From assembly GCA_945889575.1 (NCBI GenBank), contig CAMDBY010000021.1:1-14347 (forward strand): 14,347 nt of DNA, given 5' to 3'. Each line of letters opens with the position of its first letter. Within the stretch, counting starts at the first letter, position 1. The position numbers and the translations under genes were made by a program. Below, piece by piece: positions 1 through 7,815 of this stretch. Below the pieces are notes generated by a model. That model did not search any database. It was not told where the DNA came from and was given only the letters and a program-made list of their open reading frames with translations. The DNA comes from Bifidobacterium breve (GTDB lineage: Bacteria; Actinomycetota; Acidimicrobiia; Acidimicrobiales; Ilumatobacteraceae).

Positions 1-1029
1 AGCCGTATTGGCTAATGAAGGCATCACAAGCTTTTCGGTACCGAGTAGATAGGCGTGGCGGACTGCGCGACGGATAATTCGTCGAAGCACATAGCCACGG
101 TTTTCATTACTGGGAAATACACCGTCGTTAATAAGCATCGCTGCTGAACGTGCGTGTTCTGCCAGGACTCGCAAACTGAAACTATTGCGGTCTTCGTAGT
201 CACCGATTTTGTATTGTGCGCCAGTAGTTGACTGTGCTTGTTCAATAATTGGAAACAACACATCTGTCTCCCATACCGAGTCAACACCTTGTACAAGCGC
301 AAGAATTCGTTCAAGACCAGCTCCGGTATCAATACTGGGCTTTGGCAATGGCGAGCGGGAACCATCAGGAGCCTGGTTGTACTGCATGAACACAAGGTTC
401 CAGAACTCCATAAACCGGTCGCCAGTTGGGTCGTTTTCAGGACCGCCATCAGGTCCGAATGCTGCTCCGCGGTCAATATGAATTTCAGAACATGGTCCGC
501 ACGGTCCCGTGTCCCCTGCTTGCCAGAAATTGTCTTTATCGCCAAGACGTTGAATGTGATTCATTGGAACACCGACTTGTTCATGCCACATTGCTTCGGC
601 TTCATCATCTGATTCGTGCACAGTGATCCACAAGCGATCGCCATCGAAGCCGAAAACCTCTGTCACCAATTCCCATGACCAGGGAATTGCATCAGATTTG
701 AAATAGTCACCGAAACTAAAATTGCCAAGCATCTCGAAAAAGACAAGGTGACGCTTCGTACGCCCAACTTCGTCGAGGTCATTGTGTTTACCGCCGGCAC
801 GCACGCACTTTTGAACGGTGACTGCTCTGTTGTACGGTGCGACTTCGTCACCCATGAAATATGGCTTGAACGGCACCATGCCTGCCACCGTGAACAACAA
901 GGTGGGGTCGTGCGGAATCAGGCTCGCAGATGGGACAACGGTGTGTCCCTTGTCGGCAAAGTAGCCAGAGAACGCTCCACGAAGCGCATCAGCTGTGCGC
1001 GGGATACTGGAATTTGTCGACGATGCCAT
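1..1029 (-). CDS. alaS: Alanyl-tRNA synthetase, N-terminal 343 residues (3' end cut by window edge)
   Basis: Class II synthetase that activates alanine with ATP and loads it onto tRNA-Ala in the cytoplasm. The frame is open from the ATG at 1029 to base 1, giving 343 residues against about 870 in the family. The rest of the tRNA-binding region, the editing domain and the C-Ala domain lie beyond the left edge. Visible landmarks are DPTLLFTVAGMVPFKPYF (41-58), QKCVRAGGKHNDL (73-85), motif 2 region RHLVFFEMLGNFSFGDYFK (93-111), DTGPCGPCSEI (173-183), WNLVFMQYN (210-218) and motif 3 DTGAGLERI (234-242). Motif 3 has Ala where Met is common. RGYVLRRIIRRAVRHAYLLG (311-330) marks the start of the tRNA-recognition region. 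The start lies 12 bases after the stop of the small membrane protein gene, with no clear Shine-Dalgarno, so coupling to that gene is likely. Identity is firm; only the 3' part is missing. Confidence 0.97.
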   Translation of the reverse strand, partial: MASSTNSSIPRTADALRGAFSGYFADKGHTVVPSASLIPHDPTLLFTVAGMVPFKPYFMGDEVAPYNRAVTVQKCVRAGGKHNDLDEVGRTKRHLVFFEMLGNFSFGDYFKSDAIPWSWELVTEVFGFDGDRLWITVHESDDEAEAMWHEQVGVPMNHIQRLGDKDNFWQAGDTGPCGPCSEIHIDRGAAFGPDGGPENDPTGDRFMEFWNLVFMQYNQAPDGSRSPLPKPSIDTGAGLERILALVQGVDSVWETDVLFPIIEQAQSTTGAQYKIGDYEDRNSFSLRVLAEHARSAAMLINDGVFPSNENRGYVLRRIIRRAVRHAYLLGTEKLVMPSLANTA

Positions 1030-1041
1030 GAAGGCACCATC

Positions 1042-1344
1042 TTAGCGATGGCTGGTTCTCTGGCGGGGTGGGTTATGGCGACGAGTCGGAGCATTGGACG
1101 AACTGGACATTGACGACGACGTTGACGCCGGGCCAGACGCTTCCCTATTGCGGTATGCATCAATCAAGGACATCACGCCATCAGATAGGGCCATGACACT
1201 GCGCCGAAGACCAGCAGCAATGGCATCAGCGATGTTGGAGGGTGTCAATTTCTCTGACACAGACACGATGGTTCGTTTAACCCAGACCACAATGCTTGCT
1301 CCGACTACAGCCCCAGACACAAACCAAAACATGCGGCGCATCAT
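1042..1344 (-). CDS. Small membrane-anchored protein upstream of alaS, DUF6167-like
   Basis: A 100-residue protein of unknown function. An N-terminal hydrophobic segment (about residues 5-22, FWFVSGAVVGASIVVWV) follows two arginines, giving a likely single membrane anchor with the remainder cytoplasmic. Next comes a helical part beginning LTPSNIADAIAAGLRR (33-48), then a Ser/Pro/Arg-rich tail (70-100) that looks disordered. Actinobacteria commonly carry a short protein just before alaS with the same layout: a start like M-x-R-R-x-F-W, a Gly-rich membrane segment, then a K-x-LTP-type motif. I recall this family as DUF6167. That match is from memory and location, not a search. The start is either ATG 1344 or the adjacent ATG 1341, and neither has a strong Shine-Dalgarno. 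It sits 21 bases after rarA and 12 before alaS. Its conserved position suggests co-expression, but no function can be read from the sequence. Confidence 0.8.
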   Translation of the reverse strand: MMRRMFWFVSGAVVGASIVVWVKRTIVSVSEKLTPSNIADAIAAGLRRSVMALSDGVMSLIDAYRNREASGPASTSSSMSSSSNAPTRRHNPPRQRTSHR

Positions 1345-1352
1345 GACAGCAC

Positions 1353-1365
1353 CACTGCGACAGTG
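1353..1365. repeat. 13-base inverted repeat in the rarA/small-protein gap
   Basis: Five-base perfect arms (CACTG/CAGTG) around three bases lie immediately after the rarA stop codon and 8 bases before the next start. In RNA this could form a short 5-bp hairpin. There is no T tract after it, so it does not look like an intrinsic terminator. It could be chance. Confidence 0.3.
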
Positions 1366-2535
1366 TTACAGGTGATCCTCATGGTCTTCACCGTAGTACC
1401 GCAATTCACCTAATCCCAACGGAAGATACGACGGGGGCTGCACAGTGGTCGGTGGGGCTTGTCCCGTATGGCCTTCCCGAACATCTGACAGGGCACGTGA
1501 TAGTGCATCCGTCACTGCACGACTCTTCGGAGCGCGTGCCAAATAAATCACTGCATGTGCCAGATTCAGTTGAGCCTCTGGCAGTCCCACTCTCTCGAGA
1601 ACCTGGGCAGCAGTTGTCGCAACGACAAGCGCGTTGTTATCAGCCATTCCAATGTCTTCACTAGCAAAAATCATCATTCGACGGACGATAAAACGAGGAT
1701 CTTCCCCTGCTTCGAACATCCTGGCAAGCCAATGAAGAGCAACATCTACATCGCTTGCACGCATTGATTTAATGAACGCAGAGATCACGTCGTAATGATC
1801 ATCTCGCCCCATTCGCGACACGCTTGTATCGAGGGCTGTAGTAGCAGCTGCAATATCGATGCGGCCATTTGTAGCGAGCGCACAGCACACTTCGAATGCC
1901 GTCAAGGCTTGGCGAGCATCTCCCGTGACACGTCGAGAAATCAACTCAAGCGCATCTTCATCAGCAGGAATTCCTTCGATCACAACTGCGCGATGGAGTA
2001 ACTCCATAATCGCTTCTGCGTCGACTGGCTTCAAAGCAAATACAGACGAGCGACTACGAAGTGAGGGATTAACAGAGAATGCTGGGTTCTCAGTTGTTGC
2101 ACCTACAAGAGTGATGAGACCACTTTCTACAGCGTGCAACAGAGCATCTTGCTGCACCGTAGAGAACCGATGAATCTCGTCGACAAAAACAACGGTTCCA
2201 CGATCATCAAGGGTGAGCCTCCGTCGTGCAGTCTCTATGACTTCACGAATATCCTTCACGCCAGCAGTTACCGCACTTAGACGCTCAAAACCACGTTGAG
2301 TTGTTGACGCCACAAGTTCAGCCAATGTGGTCTTCCCGGTTCCTGGAGGGCCCCACACAATGATCGATGACAAACGATCACTTTCAATCAATCGACGCAG
2401 TGGACCTGTTGGCCCAACTAAATGACTCTGACCTACAACATCATCAAGAGAACGAGGACGCATGCGCGCAGCAAGTGGTGATCGCGCTGCGATTCGATCT
2501 TCTATCGAAGCAGTGAATAGATCTGGTGAATCCAC
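1366..2535 (-). CDS. rarA: RarA/MgsA-family AAA+ ATPase, replication-associated recombination protein
   Basis: RarA acts at stalled replication forks, binding single-stranded DNA ends and SSB, as a tetrameric clamp-loader-like ATPase. Visible parts are the N-terminal SPLAARMRPRSLDDVVGQ (19-36), Walker A GPPGTGKTT (62-70), Walker B VVFVDEIH (115-122), sensor 1 GATTENP (145-151) and a candidate arginine finger in LRSRSSVF (159-166). SRRVTGDARQALTAFE (200-215) covers the sensor 2 region. The oligomerisation part contains ARMFEAGEDPRFIVRRMM (271-288) and ASEDIGMADN (291-300). At 389 residues it is shorter than typical members (about 440-450). The conserved G-Y-x-Y-P-H-D stretch before the YLP motif is absent, and the protein ends soon after LRYYG. 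The start is GTG at 2535, two bases after the aspS stop, with no obvious Shine-Dalgarno, so it is probably coupled to aspS. The start fits the usual family length ahead of the MRPR motif. Confidence 0.95.
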   Translation of the reverse strand: MDSPDLFTASIEDRIAARSPLAARMRPRSLDDVVGQSHLVGPTGPLRRLIESDRLSSIIVWGPPGTGKTTLAELVASTTQRGFERLSAVTAGVKDIREVIETARRRLTLDDRGTVVFVDEIHRFSTVQQDALLHAVESGLITLVGATTENPAFSVNPSLRSRSSVFALKPVDAEAIMELLHRAVVIEGIPADEDALELISRRVTGDARQALTAFEVCCALATNGRIDIAAATTALDTSVSRMGRDDHYDVISAFIKSMRASDVDVALHWLARMFEAGEDPRFIVRRMMIFASEDIGMADNNALVVATTAAQVLERVGLPEAQLNLAHAVIYLARAPKSRAVTDALSRALSDVREGHTGQAPPTTVQPPSYLPLGLGELRYYGEDHEDHL

Positions 2536-2537
2536 AA

Positions 2538-4301
2538 CTACGACGAAGCAGGTGGTGGCAACAATCGAAGACCCAATTCAGCAAGATGTGCAGGGTCAAC
2601 TGGTGTCGGTGCATTCGTCATTGGGTCTGAGCCGCTCTGTGTCTTTGGAAACGCAATAACTTCACGAATGTTTTCTTCACCAGCCAAAATTGCAGCTAGA
2701 CGATCAATACCGAAAGCGAATCCGCCATGTGGAGGCGCTCCGTACTTGAAGGGTTGCAAAAAGAATCCGAATCGCTTGTCTGCTTCTTCGTCACTGATTC
2801 CCAATTGGTTAAACACACGACGTTGCATTTCAGGCTCATGAATACGAATCGATCCTGAACCCAATTCCCAACCGTTCAGAACAAGGTCATATGCAAGTGC
2901 GCGTACCTTCAATGGCTCTGTCTCAAACAAAGACATGTCATCAGGATGAGGTTGGCAAAACGGGTGGTGTCCGGGACGCGGGCGGCCAGAGACTGGATCA
3001 ATACCAATAAATAATGGGAACTCAGTGACCCATACATATTTATACGGTCCTTGATGAACAGGTGGTCGACCGATGTCATTGCGCAATTGACCAAGAACTT
3101 CGCACGTAGTGTCCCATTCGTCGGCTACCAGCAACAGCAAGTCACCTTCTGTTGCTCCCATTGCAGAAACCAATGCGCTTTTTTCAGAGTCGCTCAGGAA
3201 TTTCGCTACTGGTGAATCGATAGCACCATCTGCTCCAATCTTCATCCATACGAGCCCTTTTGCACCGATCTTCTTGGCACGATCGGTAAGACCGTCCAAC
3301 TTGTTTCGTCCAAATGCTGCTGCCTCTGGGTATGTCTTGGCATCAACACATATCCCCTTAATGCAGGATGCGCCAGCAAACGCCTTGAATTCTGTACCAG
3401 CAAAGAGAGGTGTCAATTCAATGAGTTCCATTGCAAATCGAAGATCTGGTTTATCACTACCAAAACGATTCATTGCGTCATGCCAAGTAATGCGTTCAAT
3501 TTCGGGAGGCGCTTCGCCGGTTACGGCAATGGCCGCAGCAACTACGGCTCGACCGATATTCTCCAATACGTCGTCTTGCGATACAAAGGACATCTCGGCA
3601 TCAAGTTGCATAAATTCGTATTGGCGATCGGCACGCAAGTCTTCATCACGAAGGCACCGAGCGATCTGGTAATACCTATCCACTCCTGCCACCATGAGCA
3701 ATTGCTTCCATAGTTGAGGAGACTGGGGCAATGCGAAGAACGAACCGGGTTCTTTTCGAGAAGGAACAAGAAATTCGCGCGCGCCTTCAGGAGTGGAAGG
3801 CATTAGGAACGGAGTTTCAACTTCAACAAATCCGTTAGTTTCCATTTCCTTTCTGATGGCGCTGTTGATCTGTGCCCGCACGCGCAAGTTCTTTTGCATC
3901 CGTTCACGGCGGATATCGAGATATCGATACTTCAGGCGAATCATTTCATCAACATCGTCGGCACGAGCATCAACAGGAAACGGTGGGGGTTCAGCCGAGT
4001 TCAAAATTTCGACCACGCAGTCGCCAATCTCAACCATGCCAGTAGTAAGAGAAGAGTTGATAGTTCCTTCGGGACGAGCACGTATGACTCCGGTGACCCT
4101 GATGACATATTCACTACGAACGTCAACATCGTTGTCGACCACACATTGCATGATTCCGGAATGATCACGAATATCAACGAATGCCAGATGCTCACCATGC
4201 TCGCGTCGACGGGCCACCCAACCGCACAACGAGACGGTTTGTCCCACGCTTGCTATATCTAATTCTCCACACATGTGTGTTCGCATTGCAGTGGATCTCA
4301 T
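2538..4301 (-). CDS. aspS: Aspartyl-tRNA synthetase, probably the non-discriminating (Asp/Asn) type
   Basis: Class IIb synthetase that charges tRNA with aspartate. The 587 residues are the normal length for the bacterial type. The N-terminal OB-fold anticodon domain includes LCGWVARRREHG (25-36). The catalytic core has motif 2 RCLRDEDLRADRQYEFMQLD (215-234), a GAD insertion (about 290-410), GSGSIRIHEPEMQRRVF (481-497), motif 3 GGFAFGIDRLAAILAG (526-541) and the family tail EVIAFPKTQSGSDPMTNAPT (547-566). His35 and Gly79 (numbered from the first Met) align by eye with the two residues linked to the non-discriminating form in Pseudomonas, whereas E. coli has Leu30 at the first. The ATG at 4301 overlaps the hisS stop as ATGA. 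A second in-frame ATG at 4286 (MRTHMCGEL) fits the usual family N-terminus and may be the true start. Translational coupling to hisS is likely. Confidence 0.98.
   Translation of the reverse strand: MRSTAMRTHMCGELDIASVGQTVSLCGWVARRREHGEHLAFVDIRDHSGIMQCVVDNDVDVRSEYVIRVTGVIRARPEGTINSSLTTGMVEIGDCVVEILNSAEPPPFPVDARADDVDEMIRLKYRYLDIRRERMQKNLRVRAQINSAIRKEMETNGFVEVETPFLMPSTPEGAREFLVPSRKEPGSFFALPQSPQLWKQLLMVAGVDRYYQIARCLRDEDLRADRQYEFMQLDAEMSFVSQDDVLENIGRAVVAAAIAVTGEAPPEIERITWHDAMNRFGSDKPDLRFAMELIELTPLFAGTEFKAFAGASCIKGICVDAKTYPEAAAFGRNKLDGLTDRAKKIGAKGLVWMKIGADGAIDSPVAKFLSDSEKSALVSAMGATEGDLLLLVADEWDTTCEVLGQLRNDIGRPPVHQGPYKYVWVTEFPLFIGIDPVSGRPRPGHHPFCQPHPDDMSLFETEPLKVRALAYDLVLNGWELGSGSIRIHEPEMQRRVFNQLGISDEEADKRFGFFLQPFKYGAPPHGGFAFGIDRLAAILAGEENIREVIAFPKTQSGSDPMTNAPTPVDPAHLAELGLRLLPPPASS
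4298..4301 (-). other. ATGA overlap joining hisS stop and aspS start
   Basis: The last three bases (TGA) end hisS and the first three (ATG) can begin aspS. This four-base overlap is the common sign of translational coupling. The alternative aspS ATG 15 bases downstream (4286) would leave an 11-base gap instead, so the overlap is real but its use is not certain. Confidence 0.7.
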
Positions 4302-5575
4302 GGGGTGTGCCGCCTTGGCTGTCTCGGTCCAAGAACCGACACCAGATGACTCTGCAGTTCGGTTGATGGAATAGTTGTTTGTTCGGATGTAGAGAGATTG
4401 CGCACGGTACAGGTGGACTCTTCTGCTTCTGTATCGCCAATAATCACGGCAACCTGTGCCCCACTTCGATCTGCACTCTTCATCTGTGACTTCATGCTGC
4501 GACCCTCAAAGGCTCGATCAGCAGAAAACCCGCTATGTCGCAGCTGGTGAGTGATGGACAGTGCATGGCTTCCGCCAGTGGTGTCGATCACAAAAACATC
4601 TAAGGCAGGAAATCCGTAGGAAAAGCACTCTTCTGCGTCACATGCAAGCAACGTGCGATCCACTCCGAGAGCAAAACCAATTCCGGGCGTCGCAGGACCG
4701 CCAAGATCTTCGACAAGTCCGTCATATCGACCGCCACCGCCAACGGCATTCTGCGCAGAGTCAAGTGAGCCAGAGACAAATTCAAAAGTTGTGCGTTGGT
4801 AATAATCAAGACCACGAACGAGTCGCTCATTGACAACGTACGGTATGTTCAGAGCGTCGAGCCCTGCACATACCGCTGCAAAATGTGCTGCAGCGTCAGT
4901 GCTGAGAAATGCACCAATGGCGGGAGCGCCTGCGATGGCTGATGCATCTTGTGGCCTCTTTGAATCAAGAACTCTGAGTGGATTGCGTACTAATGTCGCA
5001 AGCGCCTGTTCACTCAGCGTTTCACTATGGGTTGTGAAATAGGCACCGAGTGCTTCGATATACCGGCCACGGTCGCCTGCATCACCAAGCGAGTTGATCA
5101 CCAAAGACACATTGCTCAACCCAATCGCCTGATAAAAATCCCATCCAAGCGAGATGACTTCCACGTCAAGCTGAGAATCGTCAACGCCCAGGACTTCGAT
5201 ACCGACTTGATCAAACTGACGGAACCGTCCAGCTTGTGGGCGTTCGTAACGAAAGTTCGGACCCGAATACCACACCTTCCACGGTGGAGTGGGACGGTGC
5301 TGCGCGAATGCGCGACACACACTGGCAGTGTGCTCGGGACGAAGGGCAATATGACGGCCGCCCTTGTCCATAAAGTCGTACATCTCTTTAGTGACAACAT
5401 CAGTGGCATCACCAAGTCGCTGAAACACTCCGAGGTCTTCAAACATCGGTGGAATGATGTTCTGATACCCGGCGGATTCGACACCATCTGCAAAGACTTG
5501 TATCAAGGCACGCCATCTACCCGCATGAGGCGGCAAGATATCGCGGGTTCCCGGACTTGTTTGAAACGATGACAC
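4298..5575 (-). CDS. hisS: Histidyl-tRNA synthetase
   Basis: Class IIa synthetase, a cytoplasmic homodimer that loads histidine on tRNA-His. About 425 residues is the usual length. Landmarks, numbered from the TTG at 5581: PGTRDILPP (10-18), motif 1 region AGYQNIIPPMFEDLGVF (37-53), ALRPEHTASVCRAF (79-92), motif 2 YSGPNFRYERPQAGRFRQFD (105-124), QVGIEVLG (125-132), the histidine-A motif LVRGLDYYQRTTFEF (254-268), motif 3 GIGFALGVDR (300-309) and a C-terminal anticodon-binding domain (about 325-418) with AFEGRSMKSQMKSADRSGA. The start is uncertain: GTG at 5575 (VSSFQTSPGTRD) matches the usual N-terminus best, while TTG at 5581 adds two residues. Neither has a clear Shine-Dalgarno, so reinitiation after the rel stop, 11 or 5 bases upstream, is likely. 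Confidence 0.97.
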   Translation of the reverse strand: MSSFQTSPGTRDILPPHAGRWRALIQVFADGVESAGYQNIIPPMFEDLGVFQRLGDATDVVTKEMYDFMDKGGRHIALRPEHTASVCRAFAQHRPTPPWKVWYSGPNFRYERPQAGRFRQFDQVGIEVLGVDDSQLDVEVISLGWDFYQAIGLSNVSLVINSLGDAGDRGRYIEALGAYFTTHSETLSEQALATLVRNPLRVLDSKRPQDASAIAGAPAIGAFLSTDAAAHFAAVCAGLDALNIPYVVNERLVRGLDYYQRTTFEFVSGSLDSAQNAVGGGGRYDGLVEDLGGPATPGIGFALGVDRTLLACDAEECFSYGFPALDVFVIDTTGGSHALSITHQLRHSGFSADRAFEGRSMKSQMKSADRSGAQVAVIIGDTEAEESTCTVRNLSTSEQTTIPSTELQSHLVSVLGPRQPRRHTP

Positions 5576-5586
5576 AGCCAATCAGG

Positions 5587-7806
5587 CTAGTCGGACTGCC
5601 CGCCAGGAACGATGCGATATGCGTCGTACACCGAATCAATTGACTTAATGACCCGTAAAACAGCATCCAGGTGATTGGGGTCACCTAGTTCGAATTCAAA
5701 TCGCATCTTTGCTACCCGATCAGAGCCGGTATGGGTACTGCACGCAACGATATTGACGTGCTGTTCCGACAGAACATTGGCCACGTCACGCAACAGTTTG
5801 CTGCGATCAAGAGCAACAACTTCGACACCCACATTGAACATGGTGCCGGGTGATGTTCTGGCCCATTCCACATCAATCATTCGAGTGGGTTCACCTTCCA
5901 CTAAAGATTCAGCATTCGCACAATCGGAGCGATGAATACTTACTCCCCGACCTTTTGTGATGAAACCTGATATCTCATCGCCCGGCACAGGAGTACAGCA
6001 ACGAGACAAACGTACAAGCACATCTTCAAGACCTTCAACATGAATTCCTGTTGCACTTCGTTTCTCGGTAGTGATGAGATCCATGCGCATCGGCATCGCT
6101 AGTTGTTCATTGCTGCCTTCGCGACGCATTGCTCGACCAATTCTCTGGGCGAAACCGCGTGCGGACACATGATGTTCACCGATGGCTGCAAATAACGTGT
6201 CAATCTCTGTCATATTGAGGGCTTCTAGTTCTTGCAAGAACGCGTCTGATGTCCATATACGTTGAACAGGAAGACCTTCTCGGCGCAATTCTGCAGTGAG
6301 GTCTTCACGGCCGGACTCAACCATGTCTTCGCGACGCTCTCGCGTAAACCAGTTCTTAATTTTACTTTTTGCGCGAGGCGACTGGACAAAACCTAACCAG
6401 TCGCGCGATGGTCCAGCACCTTCAACATTCGAAGTGAAGATTTCGCAAGAATCGCCCGACACCAGGGTCGAGTCAAGCGACACCTGTCGGCCATTAACTC
6501 TGGCACCTACGCATGAATGACCGACTTCTGTATGCACGGTGTATGCAAAGTCCACGGGGGTTGAATTGATCGGCAAAGTTATTACTCTGCCCTTTGGTGT
6601 GAAGACAAACACTTCTTCTTGATCAAGGTCATTTTTCAGGTCAGCCATGAACTCGCCAGGATCTGAAATATCTGATTGCCAGTCAATAATCCGATTCAAC
6701 CAATCGGAATCGTTTGTATCTGTGCCTTCTTTGTATGCAAAATGAGCTGCAACGCCACGCTCGGCTCGTTCGTGCATCTCTTGTGTGCGAATTTGCACCT
6801 CTAACGCACGGCCTCCAGGCCCAATCACCGTGGTGTGCAGTGACTGATACAGATTGAACTTCGGCATCGCGATGTAGTCCTTGAACCGACCAACAACAGG
6901 TCGCCATTTGCCGTGCAGACAACCAAGGGCGCCGTAACAATCGCGGACACTGTCTACGACGATTCGAATTGCTACTAAATCGAAAATATCATCAAAGTCA
7001 CGGTCCTTCTGCACCATCTTTTCGTAGATGCTCCAGAGATGCTTCCCGCGCCCAGTGACCTGAGCTTCAATCTTTACTTCTGACAGTCTGGCTGACACCT
7101 CTGCAATAACTTTTGCCAAATACAGATCGCGTTCCGGAGTTCTCGTTGAAACCAAATGATCTAACTCCGCGAAACGCTTTGGATATAACGCAGCAAAAGA
7201 CAAATCTTCTAACTGTTGTTTGACTTCTTGCATTCCCATGCGATGTGCCAAAGGAGCGTAGATATCTAGAGTTTCTTGTGCGATACGTTGCTGTTTTTCT
7301 AGTGGGACACCAGCCAAAGTTCTCATGTTGTGCAAACGGTCTGCCAGCTTGATCACAAGCACTCGCATGTCTTTGGCCATGGCCACCAACATTTTGCGCA
7401 TCGTCGCAGCCTGCTGCGCTTCGCGTGAGTCAAACTGCAGACGTTCTAGTTTGGTGACACCATCGACTAGCATTGCTACTTCATCACCAAAATTACGTTG
7501 TACATCTTCAATGGTGATTTCAGTATCTTCCACTGCATCGTGTAACAGAGCTGCCGCCAACGACACTTCATCAAGACCAATATCAGCGACAATGCGAGCG
7601 ACCGCTATCGGGTGATTAATGTAGGCCTCGCCCGAGGAACGCATTTGATTAGTGTGCGCAACACGCGCAACTTCATATGCCCTGTTCACCAAAGACACAG
7701 ACGCCTTCGGATGACGACTACGGAAAGATGTTAATAGTGGCGCCAACTCTTCGATGGGCGCGTTCTGCTGACGTCTCCACGGAAGAACTCGATCGGCAGT
7801 ACCCAT
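5587..7806 (-). CDS. rel: Bifunctional (p)ppGpp synthetase/hydrolase of the long RSH family
   Basis: Makes and degrades (p)ppGpp, the stringent-response alarmone, on sensing uncharged tRNA at the ribosome. Numbered from the ATG at 7806 (739 residues, normal length): the HD hydrolase domain has INHPIAVA (63-70), the metal motif LLHDAVEDT (87-95) and KLADRLHNMRTL (153-164). The synthetase domain has GRGKHLWSIYEKM (252-264), FDLVAIRIVVD (275-285), the RFKDYIAMPK region (307-316) and LYQSLHTTV (319-327). RFKD is the RxKD form seen in bifunctional Rel rather than the ExDD of E. coli RelA. A TGS domain (about 398-460), a zinc-finger region with RCCTPVPGDEI (602-612) and CysAla at 629-630, and a C-terminal ACT domain (about 658-735) follow. 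Both activities look intact. A TTG at 7812 could add two residues, but the ATG is preferred. It follows secF directly; apt, commonly between secDF and rel, is absent. Confidence 0.97.
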   Translation of the reverse strand: MGTADRVLPWRRQQNAPIEELAPLLTSFRSRHPKASVSLVNRAYEVARVAHTNQMRSSGEAYINHPIAVARIVADIGLDEVSLAAALLHDAVEDTEITIEDVQRNFGDEVAMLVDGVTKLERLQFDSREAQQAATMRKMLVAMAKDMRVLVIKLADRLHNMRTLAGVPLEKQQRIAQETLDIYAPLAHRMGMQEVKQQLEDLSFAALYPKRFAELDHLVSTRTPERDLYLAKVIAEVSARLSEVKIEAQVTGRGKHLWSIYEKMVQKDRDFDDIFDLVAIRIVVDSVRDCYGALGCLHGKWRPVVGRFKDYIAMPKFNLYQSLHTTVIGPGGRALEVQIRTQEMHERAERGVAAHFAYKEGTDTNDSDWLNRIIDWQSDISDPGEFMADLKNDLDQEEVFVFTPKGRVITLPINSTPVDFAYTVHTEVGHSCVGARVNGRQVSLDSTLVSGDSCEIFTSNVEGAGPSRDWLGFVQSPRAKSKIKNWFTRERREDMVESGREDLTAELRREGLPVQRIWTSDAFLQELEALNMTEIDTLFAAIGEHHVSARGFAQRIGRAMRREGSNEQLAMPMRMDLITTEKRSATGIHVEGLEDVLVRLSRCCTPVPGDEISGFITKGRGVSIHRSDCANAESLVEGEPTRMIDVEWARTSPGTMFNVGVEVVALDRSKLLRDVANVLSEQHVNIVACSTHTGSDRVAKMRFEFELGDPNHLDAVLRVIKSIDSVYDAYRIVPGGQSD

Positions 7807-7815
7807 GGTCAAAGG

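Noticed and set aside
24..545. 173-residue open frame on the minus strand
   Set aside because: It is another frame of the partial alaS gene. The alaS frame carries all expected class II motifs; this one has none.
3109..3672. 187-residue open frame on the plus strand
   Set aside because: It lies wholly opposite aspS, whose protein matches its family end to end. Its Ser/Ala-rich translation has no recognisable motif and no ribosome site of note.
5027..5572. 181-residue open frame on the plus strand
   Set aside because: It is antisense to the N-terminal half of hisS, which is clearly coding. No domain is visible in the plus-strand translation.
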